Of a stretch of 64,000 nt of DNA, positions 55,488 through 64,000 are shown piece by piece. Each line of letters starts with the position of its first letter. The first letter of the stretch is position 1. The position numbers and the translations under genes were made by a program. Below the pieces are notes generated by a model. It saw only the letters and a list, made by a program, of their open reading frames with translations. It did not search any database and was not told the DNA's origin. This DNA comes from Paraburkholderia largidicola (GTDB lineage Bacteria > Pseudomonadota > Gammaproteobacteria > Burkholderiales > Burkholderiaceae), in contig NZ_AP023174.1 of assembly GCF_013426895.1 (NCBI RefSeq), positions 2,604,001-2,668,000 of the forward strand. The letters run 5' to 3'.

Positions 55488-55672
55488 GCGGAGCGGCTCG
55501 CTTCCACGCCGCTTTGCTGCGATGAGGGCTGCCTCACGGCATCGCGCGGGCAGACGATAGCGGTATCGACACATATCGAGCGAGCCCGCTCGACCTCGCA
55601 TGACCTCAGCGCGCGCCGTCGCGGCCATCGGCGGTGCGCGCCGGATAAGAAACCAGCCCAACAGGGGTTCAC

Positions 55673-56908
55673 ATGCAGCCAGCCCGGCAGATGACGGCGC
55701 TCCATGCGTCGGCGGGAGACGAAGCCACGCGATGCCACGAGCGCGAGCCGCTCTGGACGCTCTTTCGCGTCGTGTTTGGTTTGTCCGCGCTGTCGTGGGG
55801 CGGACTCGCGCTGATGGCGCAACTGGAAAACCACTACGTCGAGCGCGAGGAGCGCCTCACGCGTCTCGCGTACTCGGACATCGTGGCCCTGGCGTGGATG
55901 GTGCCGGGTCCTGTCGGCTGCAACGTCGCGGTGCAGCTCGGTCATGTGTTGCGCGGACGCGCGGGCGCGTGGGTGGCGGGCGTCGCGAGCGTCCTGCCGT
56001 TCTTCATGCTGATGACGGCGTTCGCGATCTTCTATCGCACGCCGATCGTGCGCGAAGTCGCCTCGCAGACGCTGCTCAGTCATTTCAGCGTCGTGCTCGC
56101 GACGTTGATCGGTGTCACCTGGTACAAGCAGACGCGCGCGCTCGTGCGCGGACGGCTCGAATGGACGGCAGCCGTGCTCGGCAGCATCGCGCTGGTCGGC
56201 GCGCATACGCCTGCCGCGTATATCGGCATACTCGGCGCGGCGTTCATGTCGGGCTGGGTGCGCAGCGACGCGCGCGGCGCCCGCCTCTCGACGACCCTCA
56301 GTGCCGGCGACTGGCGCCTGCTGATCGGCCTGTGCGTGTTGCTGGTGATCTTCGCGGTGCCGCTGCCGCATCGCTATGAACTCGCGCTGTTGTGGCCGCG
56401 TCTCGCGGGTGCGGGACTGACGCTGTTCGGCGGCGGCTTCTCCGCGTTGCCCGTGTTAAAGACGCTGTTCGTTACGCCCACGGTCGGTGTGACCGACAAC
56501 GACTTCACGCTGGCGTTTTCGCTATCGCCCTTGTCGCCGGGACCGCTCCTGAACGTGGTGCCGTTCTTCGGCTATCTGGTCGAAGGATGGCGCGGCGCGC
56601 TGATCGCGACGATCGCGCTCTTCCTGCCGTCGGGCTGCCTCGTCGTGCTCGCGCAGCGCCACCTGCATCAGTTGAAGACGAACCCGCGTTTCGAGCACGG
56701 CATGCGCGTACTGCGCGCGGTGACGACTGCGTTTCTGGCCGTCGCGGTGCTGCGTATCGTGCGCAATGTGCCGTTCGAACCGGCGTATGCCGTGACGGCC
56801 CTGTTCTCGGGCGTCTGCTTCGCCAAGCTGAAGCTGCCTGTTTATGCCGTGTATGGGACTGTGGCTATCGTGTGCGGCGTGTGGCTGTACTTCATGCCAG
56901 CAGGTTGA
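55673..56908 (+). CDS. chrA: ChrA-family chromate transporter
   Basis: A 411-residue membrane transporter of the CHR family, long-chain form with two homologous halves of about six helices each. The first half carries LSWGGLALMAQLENHYVE and VPGPVGCNVAVQLGHVLRG, the second half FGGGFSALPVLKTLF and LSPLSPGPLLNVVPFFGYLV. Chromate efflux is the known family role, but many members have other or unknown anions. ATG 55673 has AGGGG upstream. The intervening 185 bp after the GGDEF-EAL gene suggests a separate promoter. Confidence 0.85.
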   Translation: MQPARQMTALHASAGDEATRCHEREPLWTLFRVVFGLSALSWGGLALMAQLENHYVEREERLTRLAYSDIVALAWMVPGPVGCNVAVQLGHVLRGRAGAWVAGVASVLPFFMLMTAFAIFYRTPIVREVASQTLLSHFSVVLATLIGVTWYKQTRALVRGRLEWTAAVLGSIALVGAHTPAAYIGILGAAFMSGWVRSDARGARLSTTLSAGDWRLLIGLCVLLVIFAVPLPHRYELALLWPRLAGAGLTLFGGGFSALPVLKTLFVTPTVGVTDNDFTLAFSLSPLSPGPLLNVVPFFGYLVEGWRGALIATIALFLPSGCLVVLAQRHLHQLKTNPRFEHGMRVLRAVTTAFLAVAVLRIVRNVPFEPAYAVTALFSGVCFAKLKLPVYAVYGTVAIVCGVWLYFMPAG

Positions 56909-56933
56909 TGCGACGTTACCATTCGCCAATAGA

Positions 56934-56957
56934 AAAGCGCCGCATCAGCGGCGCTTT
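56934..56957. terminator. Bidirectional terminator between the chromate transporter and CopD-like genes
   Basis: Perfect 10-bp stem AAAGCGCCGC / GCGGCGCTTT with an ATCA loop, flanked by A-rich and T-containing sequence, between two convergent genes. Confidence 0.8.
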
Positions 56958-56989
56958 CGTTTGAAACGTCGTGCGTGTTGCAGCCGCGC

Positions 56990-57448
56990 TCAGAAGCCGC
57001 GCGACAACGCAGCCACACCGATCGTCACGACGCCCAGCACCAGATTGACGACGACCAGTCGCCGCACGGTCGCAACAGCGCGTGCGCCATCGGGCCATTT
57101 CTGCGCCTGCACCGCGCGACGGATACGCGGAAAGACCGCGAAGCGGATATGCCCGAAAATCAGCATCATCACGATGCCGATACCGGCCATCGCGTGCAGC
57201 TGCCACGTGGCGTGGCCACCGCCGAACTGCATCAGCAGGAAGCCGCCCGTCAGCAGAATGACCAGCACCGACACGCCGACCCAGTTGAAGAACCGGCCAA
57301 ACACCGATTCCCACAGCGGCAGCCGCAATTGCGGCGAGAGATCTTCCAGTGCCGGACGCAGGCAGAAATGCGCGAATACCATGCCGCCGATCCACACGGC
57401 GACACCCAGCAGATGCAGAAAGAGCGCGAGTTCGATCGCCTTGTTCAT
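56990..57448 (-). CDS. CopD-like small membrane protein
   Basis: A 152-residue membrane protein with four hydrophobic segments (IELALFLHLLGVAVWIGGMVFAHF, VGVSVLVILLTGGFLLM, AMAGIGIVMMLIFGHI and VVNLVLGVVTIGVAAL). The first helix with paired His residues (LHLLGVAVWIGG ... FAHF) resembles CopD/haem-binding membrane proteins of the YchF/CopD-like group. ATG 57448 follows AAAGGA. Copper transport is a family label, not shown. It converges on chrA. Confidence 0.75.
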   Translation of the reverse strand: MNKAIELALFLHLLGVAVWIGGMVFAHFCLRPALEDLSPQLRLPLWESVFGRFFNWVGVSVLVILLTGGFLLMQFGGGHATWQLHAMAGIGIVMMLIFGHIRFAVFPRIRRAVQAQKWPDGARAVATVRRLVVVNLVLGVVTIGVAALSRGF

Positions 57449-57628
57449 AGTTGTTTTCCTTTCCCGATGTAGCGCGCGGCCGTTATGTCCTGTCGAAATA
57501 CGCGGCACTGACATGCGCCAATGACCGCGTTCGACTCGTGACATGATGCGCAGTTCATTCGCTGCGCTGATTTCTTCGTTGTTTTTGTGTTGCGCCGTGA
57601 GACACCCCGCTCACGGCGTTCGCCTTCG

Positions 57629-59950
57629 TTACGCGCCCATCACCGGACGCAGCGACGTCACCTCTTTCAGCTTCGTATCCGGCGCGCGGCCCTTGCGGGC
57701 CCGCTTGCCGACATTCGGAGCCAGCGTGGCACCCGACAGCTGTTCTTCGGTTGGCTTGTTGCGATACATGCCTTCCAGCACGACGCCTGCCTTGGTGATG
57801 GCAAGCGCCTGCTTCAGCGCTTCGTTCGGATCGAGCGCCATCAGGATCACGCCACGTCCGCCGCCCGAGAGCGTCTTCATCTCGTCCAGGCCGAACACCA
57901 GCAGACGTCCGCCGCCCGACAGACACGCCACTTGCGTCGCATCGGGCAGCATCGGCATCGGCGCGAGCGGCGTCGCGCCCTCGTCGATCGTCATGAACGC
58001 CTTGCCCGCCTTCACGCGGCTCACCATGTCGCCGACCTTCGCGATAAAGCCGAAGCCGTTCGACGACGCCAGCAACAACGCCTGTTCCGCCGAGGCCGCG
58101 TAGTAGTGCATCAGATGCGTACCCGATTCGAGCTCGATCAGCGACGTGACAGGAACGCCGTCGCCGCGGCCGCCCGGCAATTGCGACACCGCCACGGAAT
58201 ACACGCGGCCCTTGCTGCCCCACGCGATCAGCATGTCGGGCGTACGGCACTGGAACGCGGCATAAAGATGATCGCCCGCCTTGAACGTGAAGCCGGCGGG
58301 ATCGAGCCCGTGGCCCTTCAATGCGCGTACCCAACCTTTCTGCGACACGACCACCGTCACCGGCTCGTCGACGACGCGCGCTTCGAACGTTGCTCGCTTT
58401 TCCTGCTGGATCAGCGTGCGGCGATCGTCGCCATATTGCTTCGCGTCCGCTTCGATTTCCTTGATGATCAGGCGCTTCATCGCGGATTCGCTGCCCAGCA
58501 ACTCTTCGAGCTTGGCCTTCTCGTCGCGCAGTTCGGACAGTTCCTTCTCGATCTTGATCTTTTCCAGGCGCGCCAATTGACGCAGCCGGATTTCAAGAAT
58601 GTCCTCGGCCTGACGCTCCGACAGACCGAAGGCTTCGATCAGCGCCGTCTTCGGTTCGTCGGATTCGCGAATGATGCGGATGACTTCGTCGATATTCAAA
58701 AAGACGATCATCCGGCCTTCGAGGATGTGAATCCGGTCGTTGACCTTGCCCAGACGATGCTGCGTGCGGCGCGTGACCGTCGTGAAACGGAAACCGACCC
58801 ATTCGCGCAGGATCTCGCCAAGACCCTTCTGACGCGGACGGCCATCCGCGCCGACCATCACCAGATTCAGCGTCGCATTCGACTCGAGGCTCGTATGCGC
58901 GAGCAGCGTGGTGACGAACTCGGTTTGATCGATGGTGCGCGACTTCGGCTCGAATACGAGACGCACGGGCGCATCCTTGCCGGACTCGTCGCGCACGGCG
59001 TCGAGCAGACCGAGAAGGGTTTGCTTCGTCTGCAACTGCTCCGGCGTCAGCGACTTCTTGCCGAGCTTGATCTTCGGATTCGTCTGTTCCTCGATCTCTT
59101 CGAGCACCTTCTGGCCGGAGGTATTCGGCGGCAACTCGGTGATGACGAGCTGCCACTGGCCGCGTGCGAGATCTTCGATCTTCCAGCGCGCACGGACCTT
59201 GAGACTGCCGCGGCCCGTTTCGTACGCCTGCGAGATTTCCGTTTCGCTCGAAATGATCTGACCGCCGCCCGGGAAGTCCGGGCCGGGCACATGCTGCATC
59301 AACTCGGCGTGCGTGATGTGCGGATGACGGATCATCGCGACGGCGGCCGCGGCGACTTCGCGCAGGTTGTGCGACGGGATTTCCGTTGCCAGGCCAACCG
59401 CGATGCCCGACGCGCCGTTCAGCAGCACGAACGGCAGCCGAGCGGGCAGCAGCTTCGGCTCTTCGAACGAGCCGTCGTAGTTCGGCATGAAATCGACGGT
59501 GCCCTGATCGATTTCGTCGAGCAGCAGTTTCGCGATCGGCGTGAGACGCGCTTCCGTGTATCGCATCGCCGCTGCGCCGTCGCCGTCGCGCGAGCCGAAG
59601 TTGCCCTGGCCGTCGATCAGCGGATAGCGCATCGAGAAATCTTGCGCGAGACGCACGAGCGCGTCGTACGCCGACTGGTCGCCGTGCGGGTGATACTTAC
59701 CCAGCACGTCGCCGACCACACGCGCCGACTTCACCGGCTTTGCGTTGTCGGCGAGACCCATCTCGTTCATCGCGTACAGGATGCGGCGCTGCACGGGCTT
59801 CTGGCCGTCGCAGACGTCGGGCAGCGCGCGGCCCTTCACCACGCTCACCGCGTATTCGAGGTACGCGCTTTCAGCGTAGTCGCCGAGCGTCAGCACGTCG
59901 CCTTCGGGCGTTGCCGGCGCGGCAAAAAGATCAGGAGTGTTGTCGTCCAT
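57629..59950 (-). CDS. parC: DNA topoisomerase IV subunit A
   Basis: Breakage-reunion subunit that decatenates daughter chromosomes. The 773-residue product has the catalytic Tyr131 in [10 protein letters not shown], the winged helix with [20 protein letters not shown] (quinolone-resistance region), and [18 protein letters not shown] pentapeptide-type C-terminal propeller region follows from about residue 500. ATG 59950 has AAGGAC upstream. It is downstream of parE on the same strand by 85 bp, and the two very likely form an operon. Confidence 0.95.
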   Translation of the reverse strand: MDDNTPDLFAAPATPEGDVLTLGDYAESAYLEYAVSVVKGRALPDVCDGQKPVQRRILYAMNEMGLADNAKPVKSARVVGDVLGKYHPHGDQSAYDALVRLAQDFSMRYPLIDGQGNFGSRDGDGAAAMRYTEARLTPIAKLLLDEIDQGTVDFMPNYDGSFEEPKLLPARLPFVLLNGASGIAVGLATEIPSHNLREVAAAAVAMIRHPHITHAELMQHVPGPDFPGGGQIISSETEISQAYETGRGSLKVRARWKIEDLARGQWQLVITELPPNTSGQKVLEEIEEQTNPKIKLGKKSLTPEQLQTKQTLLGLLDAVRDESGKDAPVRLVFEPKSRTIDQTEFVTTLLAHTSLESNATLNLVMVGADGRPRQKGLGEILREWVGFRFTTVTRRTQHRLGKVNDRIHILEGRMIVFLNIDEVIRIIRESDEPKTALIEAFGLSERQAEDILEIRLRQLARLEKIKIEKELSELRDEKAKLEELLGSESAMKRLIIKEIEADAKQYGDDRRTLIQQEKRATFEARVVDEPVTVVVSQKGWVRALKGHGLDPAGFTFKAGDHLYAAFQCRTPDMLIAWGSKGRVYSVAVSQLPGGRGDGVPVTSLIELESGTHLMHYYAASAEQALLLASSNGFGFIAKVGDMVSRVKAGKAFMTIDEGATPLAPMPMLPDATQVACLSGGGRLLVFGLDEMKTLSGGGRGVILMALDPNEALKQALAITKAGVVLEGMYRNKPTEEQLSGATLAPNVGKRARKGRAPDTKLKEVTSLRPVMGA

Positions 59951-60035
59951 CTAGATTCCGTGTCCTTGTTCGGCGGCGCGCGCTTCGTGCTTCACATGCA
60001 TTGCATGGGTTCGCTGGCACGAAGCGCGGCGGCGC

Positions 60036-62021
60036 TCAGATATCCGCTTCGACCTGGTTGCCCTTGTCCTCGAGCCAGCTGCGGCGCGACGCCGCTTCGC
60101 CCTTGCCCATCAGCATCGTCATTCGCGCGACGGTCGCGTCGAAGTCGAGCTGGCCGAGCGCGACGGGCGACAGGCGCCGCGTGTCAGGGTTCATCGTCGT
60201 GTCCCACAGCTGCTCGGCGCTCATTTCACCCAGCCCCTTGAAGCGGCTGATCGACCATTGCGATTCGCGCACGCCGTCCTTGCGCAGCTTGTCGAGGATC
60301 GCCTCGAGTTCGCCTTCATCCAGCGCGTACAGCTTCTGCGCGGGCTTCTTGCCGCGCGCGGGCGCATCGACGCGGAACAGCGGCGGACGCGCAACGTGCA
60401 CGTGACCGCGTTCGATCAGTTGCGGGAAGTGCTTGAAGAACAACGTGAGCAGCAGCACCTGGATGTGCGAGCCGTCGACGTCCGCGTCGGACAAGATACA
60501 GATCTTGCCGTAGCGCAAGTTGGAGAGATCGACGGTGTCATCCGGGTTGTGCGGATCGACGCCGATGGCCACCGAAATGTCGTGCACTTCATTGTTGGCG
60601 AACAGGCGGTCACGCTCGGTTTCCCAGGTGTTCAGCACCTTGCCGCGCAACGGCAGGATGGCCTGATATTCCTTGTCGCGCCCCATCTTCGCGGAGCCGC
60701 CCGCCGAATCGCCCTCGACGAGGAACAGCTCATTACGGCCGATTTCCGTCGATTCACAGTCGGTCAGCTTGCCCGGCAACACGGCAACGCCCGAACTCTT
60801 GCGCTTCTCGACCTTCTGGCCAGCACGCGTGCGCGCCTGCGCCTGCTTGATGACGAGATCGGCGAGCTTCTTGCCGTGCTCGACGTGCTGGTTGAGCCAC
60901 AGTTCCAGCGCGGGACGCGCAAACGACGACACCAGCTTCACGGCATCGCGGCTATTCAGACGTTCCTTGATTTGCCCCTGGAACTGCGGGTCGAGCACCT
61001 TCGCGGACAGCACGAACGACACGCGCGCGAACACGTCTTCCGCCAGCAGCTTCACGCCCTTCGGCTGCAGGTTGTGCAGTTCGACGAAGCTCTTCACGGC
61101 CTGGAAGAGACCGTCGCGCAAGCCCGCTTCGTGCGTGCCGCCAGCGGGCGTCGGAATCAGATTGACGTAGGACTCGCGCGTGAGCGGCCCTTCTTCGCTC
61201 CACGCGACGACCCACGCCGCGCCCTCGCCTTCGGCGAAGGTCTCTTCATTCGAGCGCGAGCTTTCCGCGTAGCGCTCGCCTTCAAAGAGAGGAATCAGCA
61301 GGTCGCTGCCCGCCATGCCTTCCATCAGATAGCCACGCAGGCCGTCTTCGTACTTCCAGCTTTGGCGTTCGCCTGTTTTCTCATTGACGAGCACCACTTC
61401 GACGCCCGGCAGCAGCACGGCCTTCGAGCGCAGCAGGCGCTGCAACTCGCCGAGCGGAAGATTCGGCGAATCGAAATATTTGGCGTCGGCCCACGCGGTC
61501 ACGCGCGTGCCGGACTTCTTGTCGCTCTTCGCCGCGGCGCGCACCTGCAGTGGCTTGACGACGTCGCCATGCGAGAAGCTCAGTTCGGCGACCTTGCCGT
61601 CGCGCCACACGGTGACGTCGAGGCGCGTGGACAGCGCGTTCGTCACCGACACGCCGACGCCATGCAGGCCGCCCGAGAAGGTGTACGCGCCGCCCGCCGC
61701 CTTGTCGAACTTGCCGCCCGCGTGCAGGCGTGTGAAAACGATTTCGACGACGGGCACGCCCTCTTCGGGATGCATGCCGAACGGAATGCCGCGGCCGTCG
61801 TCTTCGACGGATACGGACTGGTCGGCGTGCAGCGTGACGGTGATCTGACGGCCGTAGCCGCCGAGCGCTTCGTCGGATGCGTTGTCGATGACTTCCTGGA
61901 TGATGTGCAGCGGATTTTCGGTGCGCGTGTACATGCCGGGCCGCTGCTTGACCGGCTCCAGGCCTTTGAGCACCTTGATCGATGCTTCGCTATACGCGGC
62001 GTTAGGCTTTTTCGTTGACAT
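60036..62021 (-). CDS. parE: DNA topoisomerase IV subunit B
   Basis: ATPase subunit of topoisomerase IV, 661 residues. The GHKL ATPase starts KVLKGLEPVKQRPGMYT and has EVIDNASDEALGGYG, EDDGRGIPFGMHPEEG and GGLHGVGVSVTNAL; the Toprim domain follows with LVEGDSAGGSAKMGRDKEYQAILPLRGK and DADVDGSHI. The first gene of a parE-parC operon. Upstream (62049-62083) are three DnaA-box-like sites. Identity is secure. Confidence 0.95.
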   Translation of the reverse strand: MSTKKPNAAYSEASIKVLKGLEPVKQRPGMYTRTENPLHIIQEVIDNASDEALGGYGRQITVTLHADQSVSVEDDGRGIPFGMHPEEGVPVVEIVFTRLHAGGKFDKAAGGAYTFSGGLHGVGVSVTNALSTRLDVTVWRDGKVAELSFSHGDVVKPLQVRAAAKSDKKSGTRVTAWADAKYFDSPNLPLGELQRLLRSKAVLLPGVEVVLVNEKTGERQSWKYEDGLRGYLMEGMAGSDLLIPLFEGERYAESSRSNEETFAEGEGAAWVVAWSEEGPLTRESYVNLIPTPAGGTHEAGLRDGLFQAVKSFVELHNLQPKGVKLLAEDVFARVSFVLSAKVLDPQFQGQIKERLNSRDAVKLVSSFARPALELWLNQHVEHGKKLADLVIKQAQARTRAGQKVEKRKSSGVAVLPGKLTDCESTEIGRNELFLVEGDSAGGSAKMGRDKEYQAILPLRGKVLNTWETERDRLFANNEVHDISVAIGVDPHNPDDTVDLSNLRYGKICILSDADVDGSHIQVLLLTLFFKHFPQLIERGHVHVARPPLFRVDAPARGKKPAQKLYALDEGELEAILDKLRKDGVRESQWSISRFKGLGEMSAEQLWDTTMNPDTRRLSPVALGQLDFDATVARMTMLMGKGEAASRRSWLEDKGNQVEADI

Positions 62022-62405
62022 GGCTTGCTCGGGTCCGTCGGTTCATCGTTGTCCACACGTCCTGTGGACAGGTGCGTGGACAATGCGTTGAGTTTTCAAA
62101 AAAAGCGAAACGAAACAACGGAGTGTGTACGCTGCGCGACTTGCGTGCAGCAGTTATCGGTTTGCCTTGCCTGCTTTCCGCGGTTTTCCGGCAAGCCCGG
62201 TTTCGGGCGATACGCTGGAACGACCGTGGGAAGCAGGTTCGCGGGTATTTTACTGATTTCGATGCGCGGGGCAATTTAGATGAAGGGTGTAGGACGGTTG
62301 GCACAGACCGACTGTCGCATCACCGCCTACGCGCGCCGCCAGGTATAGTTACGCTATTGTCAGTTTTTGATGCCTGTTTCCGACCCTGCGTCCAGGAGCG
62401 TTGAG
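62022..62405. other. Divergent region between parE and the MntA gene
   Basis: About 380 bp. It contains the DnaA-box-like cluster close to parE, an A-rich stretch at 62094-62105, and, near the toxin-antitoxin genes, TATAGT (62344-62349) overlapping an ATAG-N5-CTAT dyad (62345-62357). No gene is supported. Confidence 0.5.
62049..62083. promoter_or_regulatory. Cluster of three DnaA-box-like 9-mers upstream of parE
   Basis: TTGTCCACA (plus, 62049-62057), CTGTCCACA (minus, 62063-62071) and TTGTCCACG (minus, 62075-62083) each differ from TTATCCACA by one or two bases. The outer pair also forms an 8-bp inverted repeat TTGTCCAC/GTGGACAA. An A-rich tract follows. The spacing suggests cooperative binding. 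Role as DnaA sites is inferred. Confidence 0.45.
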
Positions 62406-62696
62406 ATGAAACCCTCCGAAGCGATGCGCGAACATCGCGCCGAGATCAGAACCATTGTCGCCGAACATCACGCGCGCAACGCGCGCGTGTTCGGCTCGAC
62501 CTTGACAGGCGAGGACCGCGACGACAGCGATCTCGACCTGCTCGTCGACCCGACACCGGAAACCACGCTGTTCGATCTCGCCCGTATCCAGCGCCGGCTC
62601 GAGGCTCTACTGGGGGTGTCCGTTGACGTGTTGACGCCCATGGCGTTGCCCGAGTCGTTTCGCGCCCGCGTCATCAGCGAAGCGGTGCCCGTGTGA
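62406..62696 (+). CDS. mntA: MntA-type nucleotidyltransferase antitoxin
   Basis: A 96-residue minimal nucleotidyltransferase. The active site GSx10DxD is exact (Gly30, Ser31, Asp42, Asp44, VFGSTLTGEDRDDSDLDLLVD). MntA antitoxins AMPylate their HepT toxin partner. ATG 62406 follows AGGAGCG at good spacing. It overlaps the hepT gene by 4 bp in GTGA, so they are translationally coupled and form a type VII toxin-antitoxin pair. It lies between parE and uup. Confidence 0.9.
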   Translation: MKPSEAMREHRAEIRTIVAEHHARNARVFGSTLTGEDRDDSDLDLLVDPTPETTLFDLARIQRRLEALLGVSVDVLTPMALPESFRARVISEAVPV

Positions 62697-63052
62697 AGAA
62701 AAGCGACCTGCGCATTGTCGATTTTCTCGACCATATTCTGGAAGCAATTGGCAGAATCGAGCGCTACACACGTGGTATCACAGACGACGCGTTTGCCGCT
62801 GATTCTCTCATTCAGGATGCTGCAATCCGTAATCTTGAGATCATCGGCGAAGCCGCGCGCAACGTCGAGCGCGTCTCCCCGGAATTCGCCGCTGCACACG
62901 CTGATGTGCCTTGGGAAGACATGTACTTGATGCGAAACCGTGTCTCGCACGGCTATTTTTCGGTGGACGCGGGCGTTATCTGGCAGACGATCGTACGCGA
63001 CCTTCCTGTTTTGAAGCAGCAAATCGCTGCAATTCGCGAGCAGACACCGTAA
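62693..63052 (+). CDS. hepT: HepT-type HEPN ribonuclease toxin
   Basis: A 119-residue HEPN-domain toxin. The RX4HXY motif is intact: Arg81-Asn-Arg-Val-Ser-His86-Gly-Tyr88, in which Tyr88 is the expected AMPylation target and Arg/His form the RNase site. The N-terminal helix LRIVDFLDHILEAIGRIERYT is typical. Start is GTG 62693, overlapping the mntA stop. The product would be an RNase held inactive by MntA-mediated AMPylation. Confidence 0.9.
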   Translation: MKKSDLRIVDFLDHILEAIGRIERYTRGITDDAFAADSLIQDAAIRNLEIIGEAARNVERVSPEFAAAHADVPWEDMYLMRNRVSHGYFSVDAGVIWQTIVRDLPVLKQQIAAIREQTP

Positions 63053-63071
63053 CATCCGCTCGCGCTACGCG

Positions 63072-64000
63072 TCACTTCCGCTTGCTCTCCAACTCATCCC
63101 ACCGCTCAATCGCCACGAGCAGTTCCTCGTCGATCGCCGCGTAACGCTCGGTCAGGCGCGCGCCTTCCTGGGCGTCCTTCACGAAGATCGAGCCGTCCTC
63201 GATCTGCGCGCCGATCGCCTTCTGCTCCGCTTCGAGCGCAGCGATCGTCTCGGGCAGCGCTTCCAGTTCGCGCTGTTCCTTGAATGAAAGCTTCACCGTG
63301 CGCTGCGCGTTGCGGCCTGCCGCGCTGTCCTTGGCGACGGCTTCCTTCGGCGGCTCTTTCGGCACATCCTGTTGCGCGATCTGCTCGGAACGCTCGCGCT
63401 GGATCTGCCAGTCGGTAAAGCCGCCGACATATTCCCGCCACTTGCCCTCGCCCTCCGACGCAATCACCGACGTCACCACGTTGTCCAGGAACGCGCGGTC
63501 ATGGCTCACCAGCAGCACCGTGCCGTCGTAGTCCGTCAACAGTTCTTCGAGCAGTTCGAGCGTCGGGATGTCGAGGTCGTTGGTCGGTTCGTCGAGCACC
63601 AGCACGTTCGCCGGACGCGCAAACAGACGCGCGAGCAGCAGGCGGTTGCGCTCGCCGCCCGACAAGGACTTCACGGGCGAACGCGCGCGCTCCGGCGCAA
63701 ACAGAAAGTCGCCGAGATAGCTCATGACGTGCTTTCTCTGACCATTGATCTCGACCCAGTCGCTGCCGGGGCTGATCGTATCGCCGAGGCTCTTGTCCAG
63801 ATCGAGCTGTGCGCGCATCTGGTCGAAGTAAGCGACTTGCAGGTTGGTGCCGATGCGTACCTTGCCATCATCCGGCTGAAGTTCGCCGAGAATCAGCTTG
63901 AGCAGCGTCGTCTTGCCCGCGCCGTTCGGCCCGATGAAGCCAATCTTGTCGCCACGCATCACCGTCGCCGAAAAACGGTCGACCACCGTGCGCTCGCCGT
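63072..64000 (-). CDS. uup: ABC-F ATPase Uup, C-terminal part (runs off the window)
   Basis: The 3' part of an ABC-F protein; about 309 residues are visible and the start is outside. The second ABC domain is complete: Walker A FIGPNGAGKTTL, signature LSGGERNRLLLARL, Walker B VLVLDEPTNDLD and the H-switch LLVSHDRAFLDNVV. After it comes a linker rich in Lys/Glu/Pro and a C-terminal coiled coil (KLSFKEQRELEALPETIAALE) that identifies the Uup subgroup, which acts on ribosomes or branched DNA. It ends close to and convergent with hepT. Confidence 0.88.
   Translation of the reverse strand, partial: GERTVVDRFSATVMRGDKIGFIGPNGAGKTTLLKLILGELQPDDGKVRIGTNLQVAYFDQMRAQLDLDKSLGDTISPGSDWVEINGQRKHVMSYLGDFLFAPERARSPVKSLSGGERNRLLLARLFARPANVLVLDEPTNDLDIPTLELLEELLTDYDGTVLLVSHDRAFLDNVVTSVIASEGEGKWREYVGGFTDWQIQRERSEQIAQQDVPKEPPKEAVAKDSAAGRNAQRTVKLSFKEQRELEALPETIAALEAEQKAIGAQIEDGSIFVKDAQEGARLTERYAAIDEELLVAIERWDELESKRK

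Noticed and set aside
57587..60241. 884-residue plus-strand frame opposite parC and the parE end
   Set aside because: Antisense shadow across two certain genes; no start signal.
1..64000. CRISPR arrays, tRNA or rRNA genes, insertion sequences and prophage genes
   Set aside because: Looked for spaced repeats, tRNA-like cloverleaf sequences, transposase and integrase motifs; none seen. Short tRNA genes could be missed by eye.

Overview
The window is high-GC, gene-dense DNA with strong synteny and protein-sequence character of a Burkholderiaceae beta-proteobacterium, most likely Paraburkholderia, Caballeronia or Burkholderia and most likely the main chromosome. This is judged from the intracellular PHB depolymerase, the MctP/DUF3311 transporter pair, the ubiC-htpG neighbourhood, the parC/parE pair and the general housekeeping content. 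I see no rRNA, tRNA, CRISPR array, prophage or insertion sequence. Most genes are core or widely conserved; the accessory signal is limited to two small toxin-antitoxin modules and some orphan small proteins.

Layout. 1-6700: envelope and replication (msbA, a WaaE-like glycosyltransferase, dnaE). 6900-10400: tRNA position-34 enzymes trhO and gluQRS, converging on a RhlE-type RNA helicase. 10800-14000: a two-gene operon of an acetolactate-synthase-like ThDP enzyme and an aldehyde dehydrogenase. 14200-17100: MliC-like lysozyme inhibitor, small lipoprotein, purT and a META lipoprotein. 17200-21300: ftsK with a very long low-complexity linker. 21300-28100: exported lactonase, small proteins, a GH15 enzyme with an odd insert, phaZ and a TetR regulator. 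28500-30700: rsxB-nth and a DUF1841 gene. 30700-34100: two cytochromes c divergent from a MoxR-VWA pair. 34100-40500: benE, tal, a VOC protein, a FUSC protein and the mctP operon. 40800-46100: a tightly overlapping ubiC / DNA glycosylase / spermidine-synthase-like operon, then a RelE-HigA type toxin-antitoxin module sitting between ubiC and htpG. 46200-52600: a MocR regulator divergent from VOC, EamA exporter, aminotransferase, RidA and PhzF genes. 53100-57500: a GGDEF-EAL protein, a chromate transporter and a CopD-like membrane protein. 57600-62000: parC and parE. 62400-64000: an MntA-HepT toxin-antitoxin pair and the 3' part of uup.

The most useful second looks are: the MocR-controlled amine/amino-acid locus and its repeated TGTACCG motif; the minimal soluble RsxB next to nth; two TGC-N3/4-GCA dyads upstream of phaZ that look like PhaR sites; a cluster of three DnaA-box-like 9-mers upstream of parE; a perfect 18-bp inverted repeat upstream of the GGDEF-EAL gene; and the toxin-antitoxin module with an apparently leaderless toxin promoter. 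None of these is proven here. All function calls rest on reading motifs by eye, with no database search.
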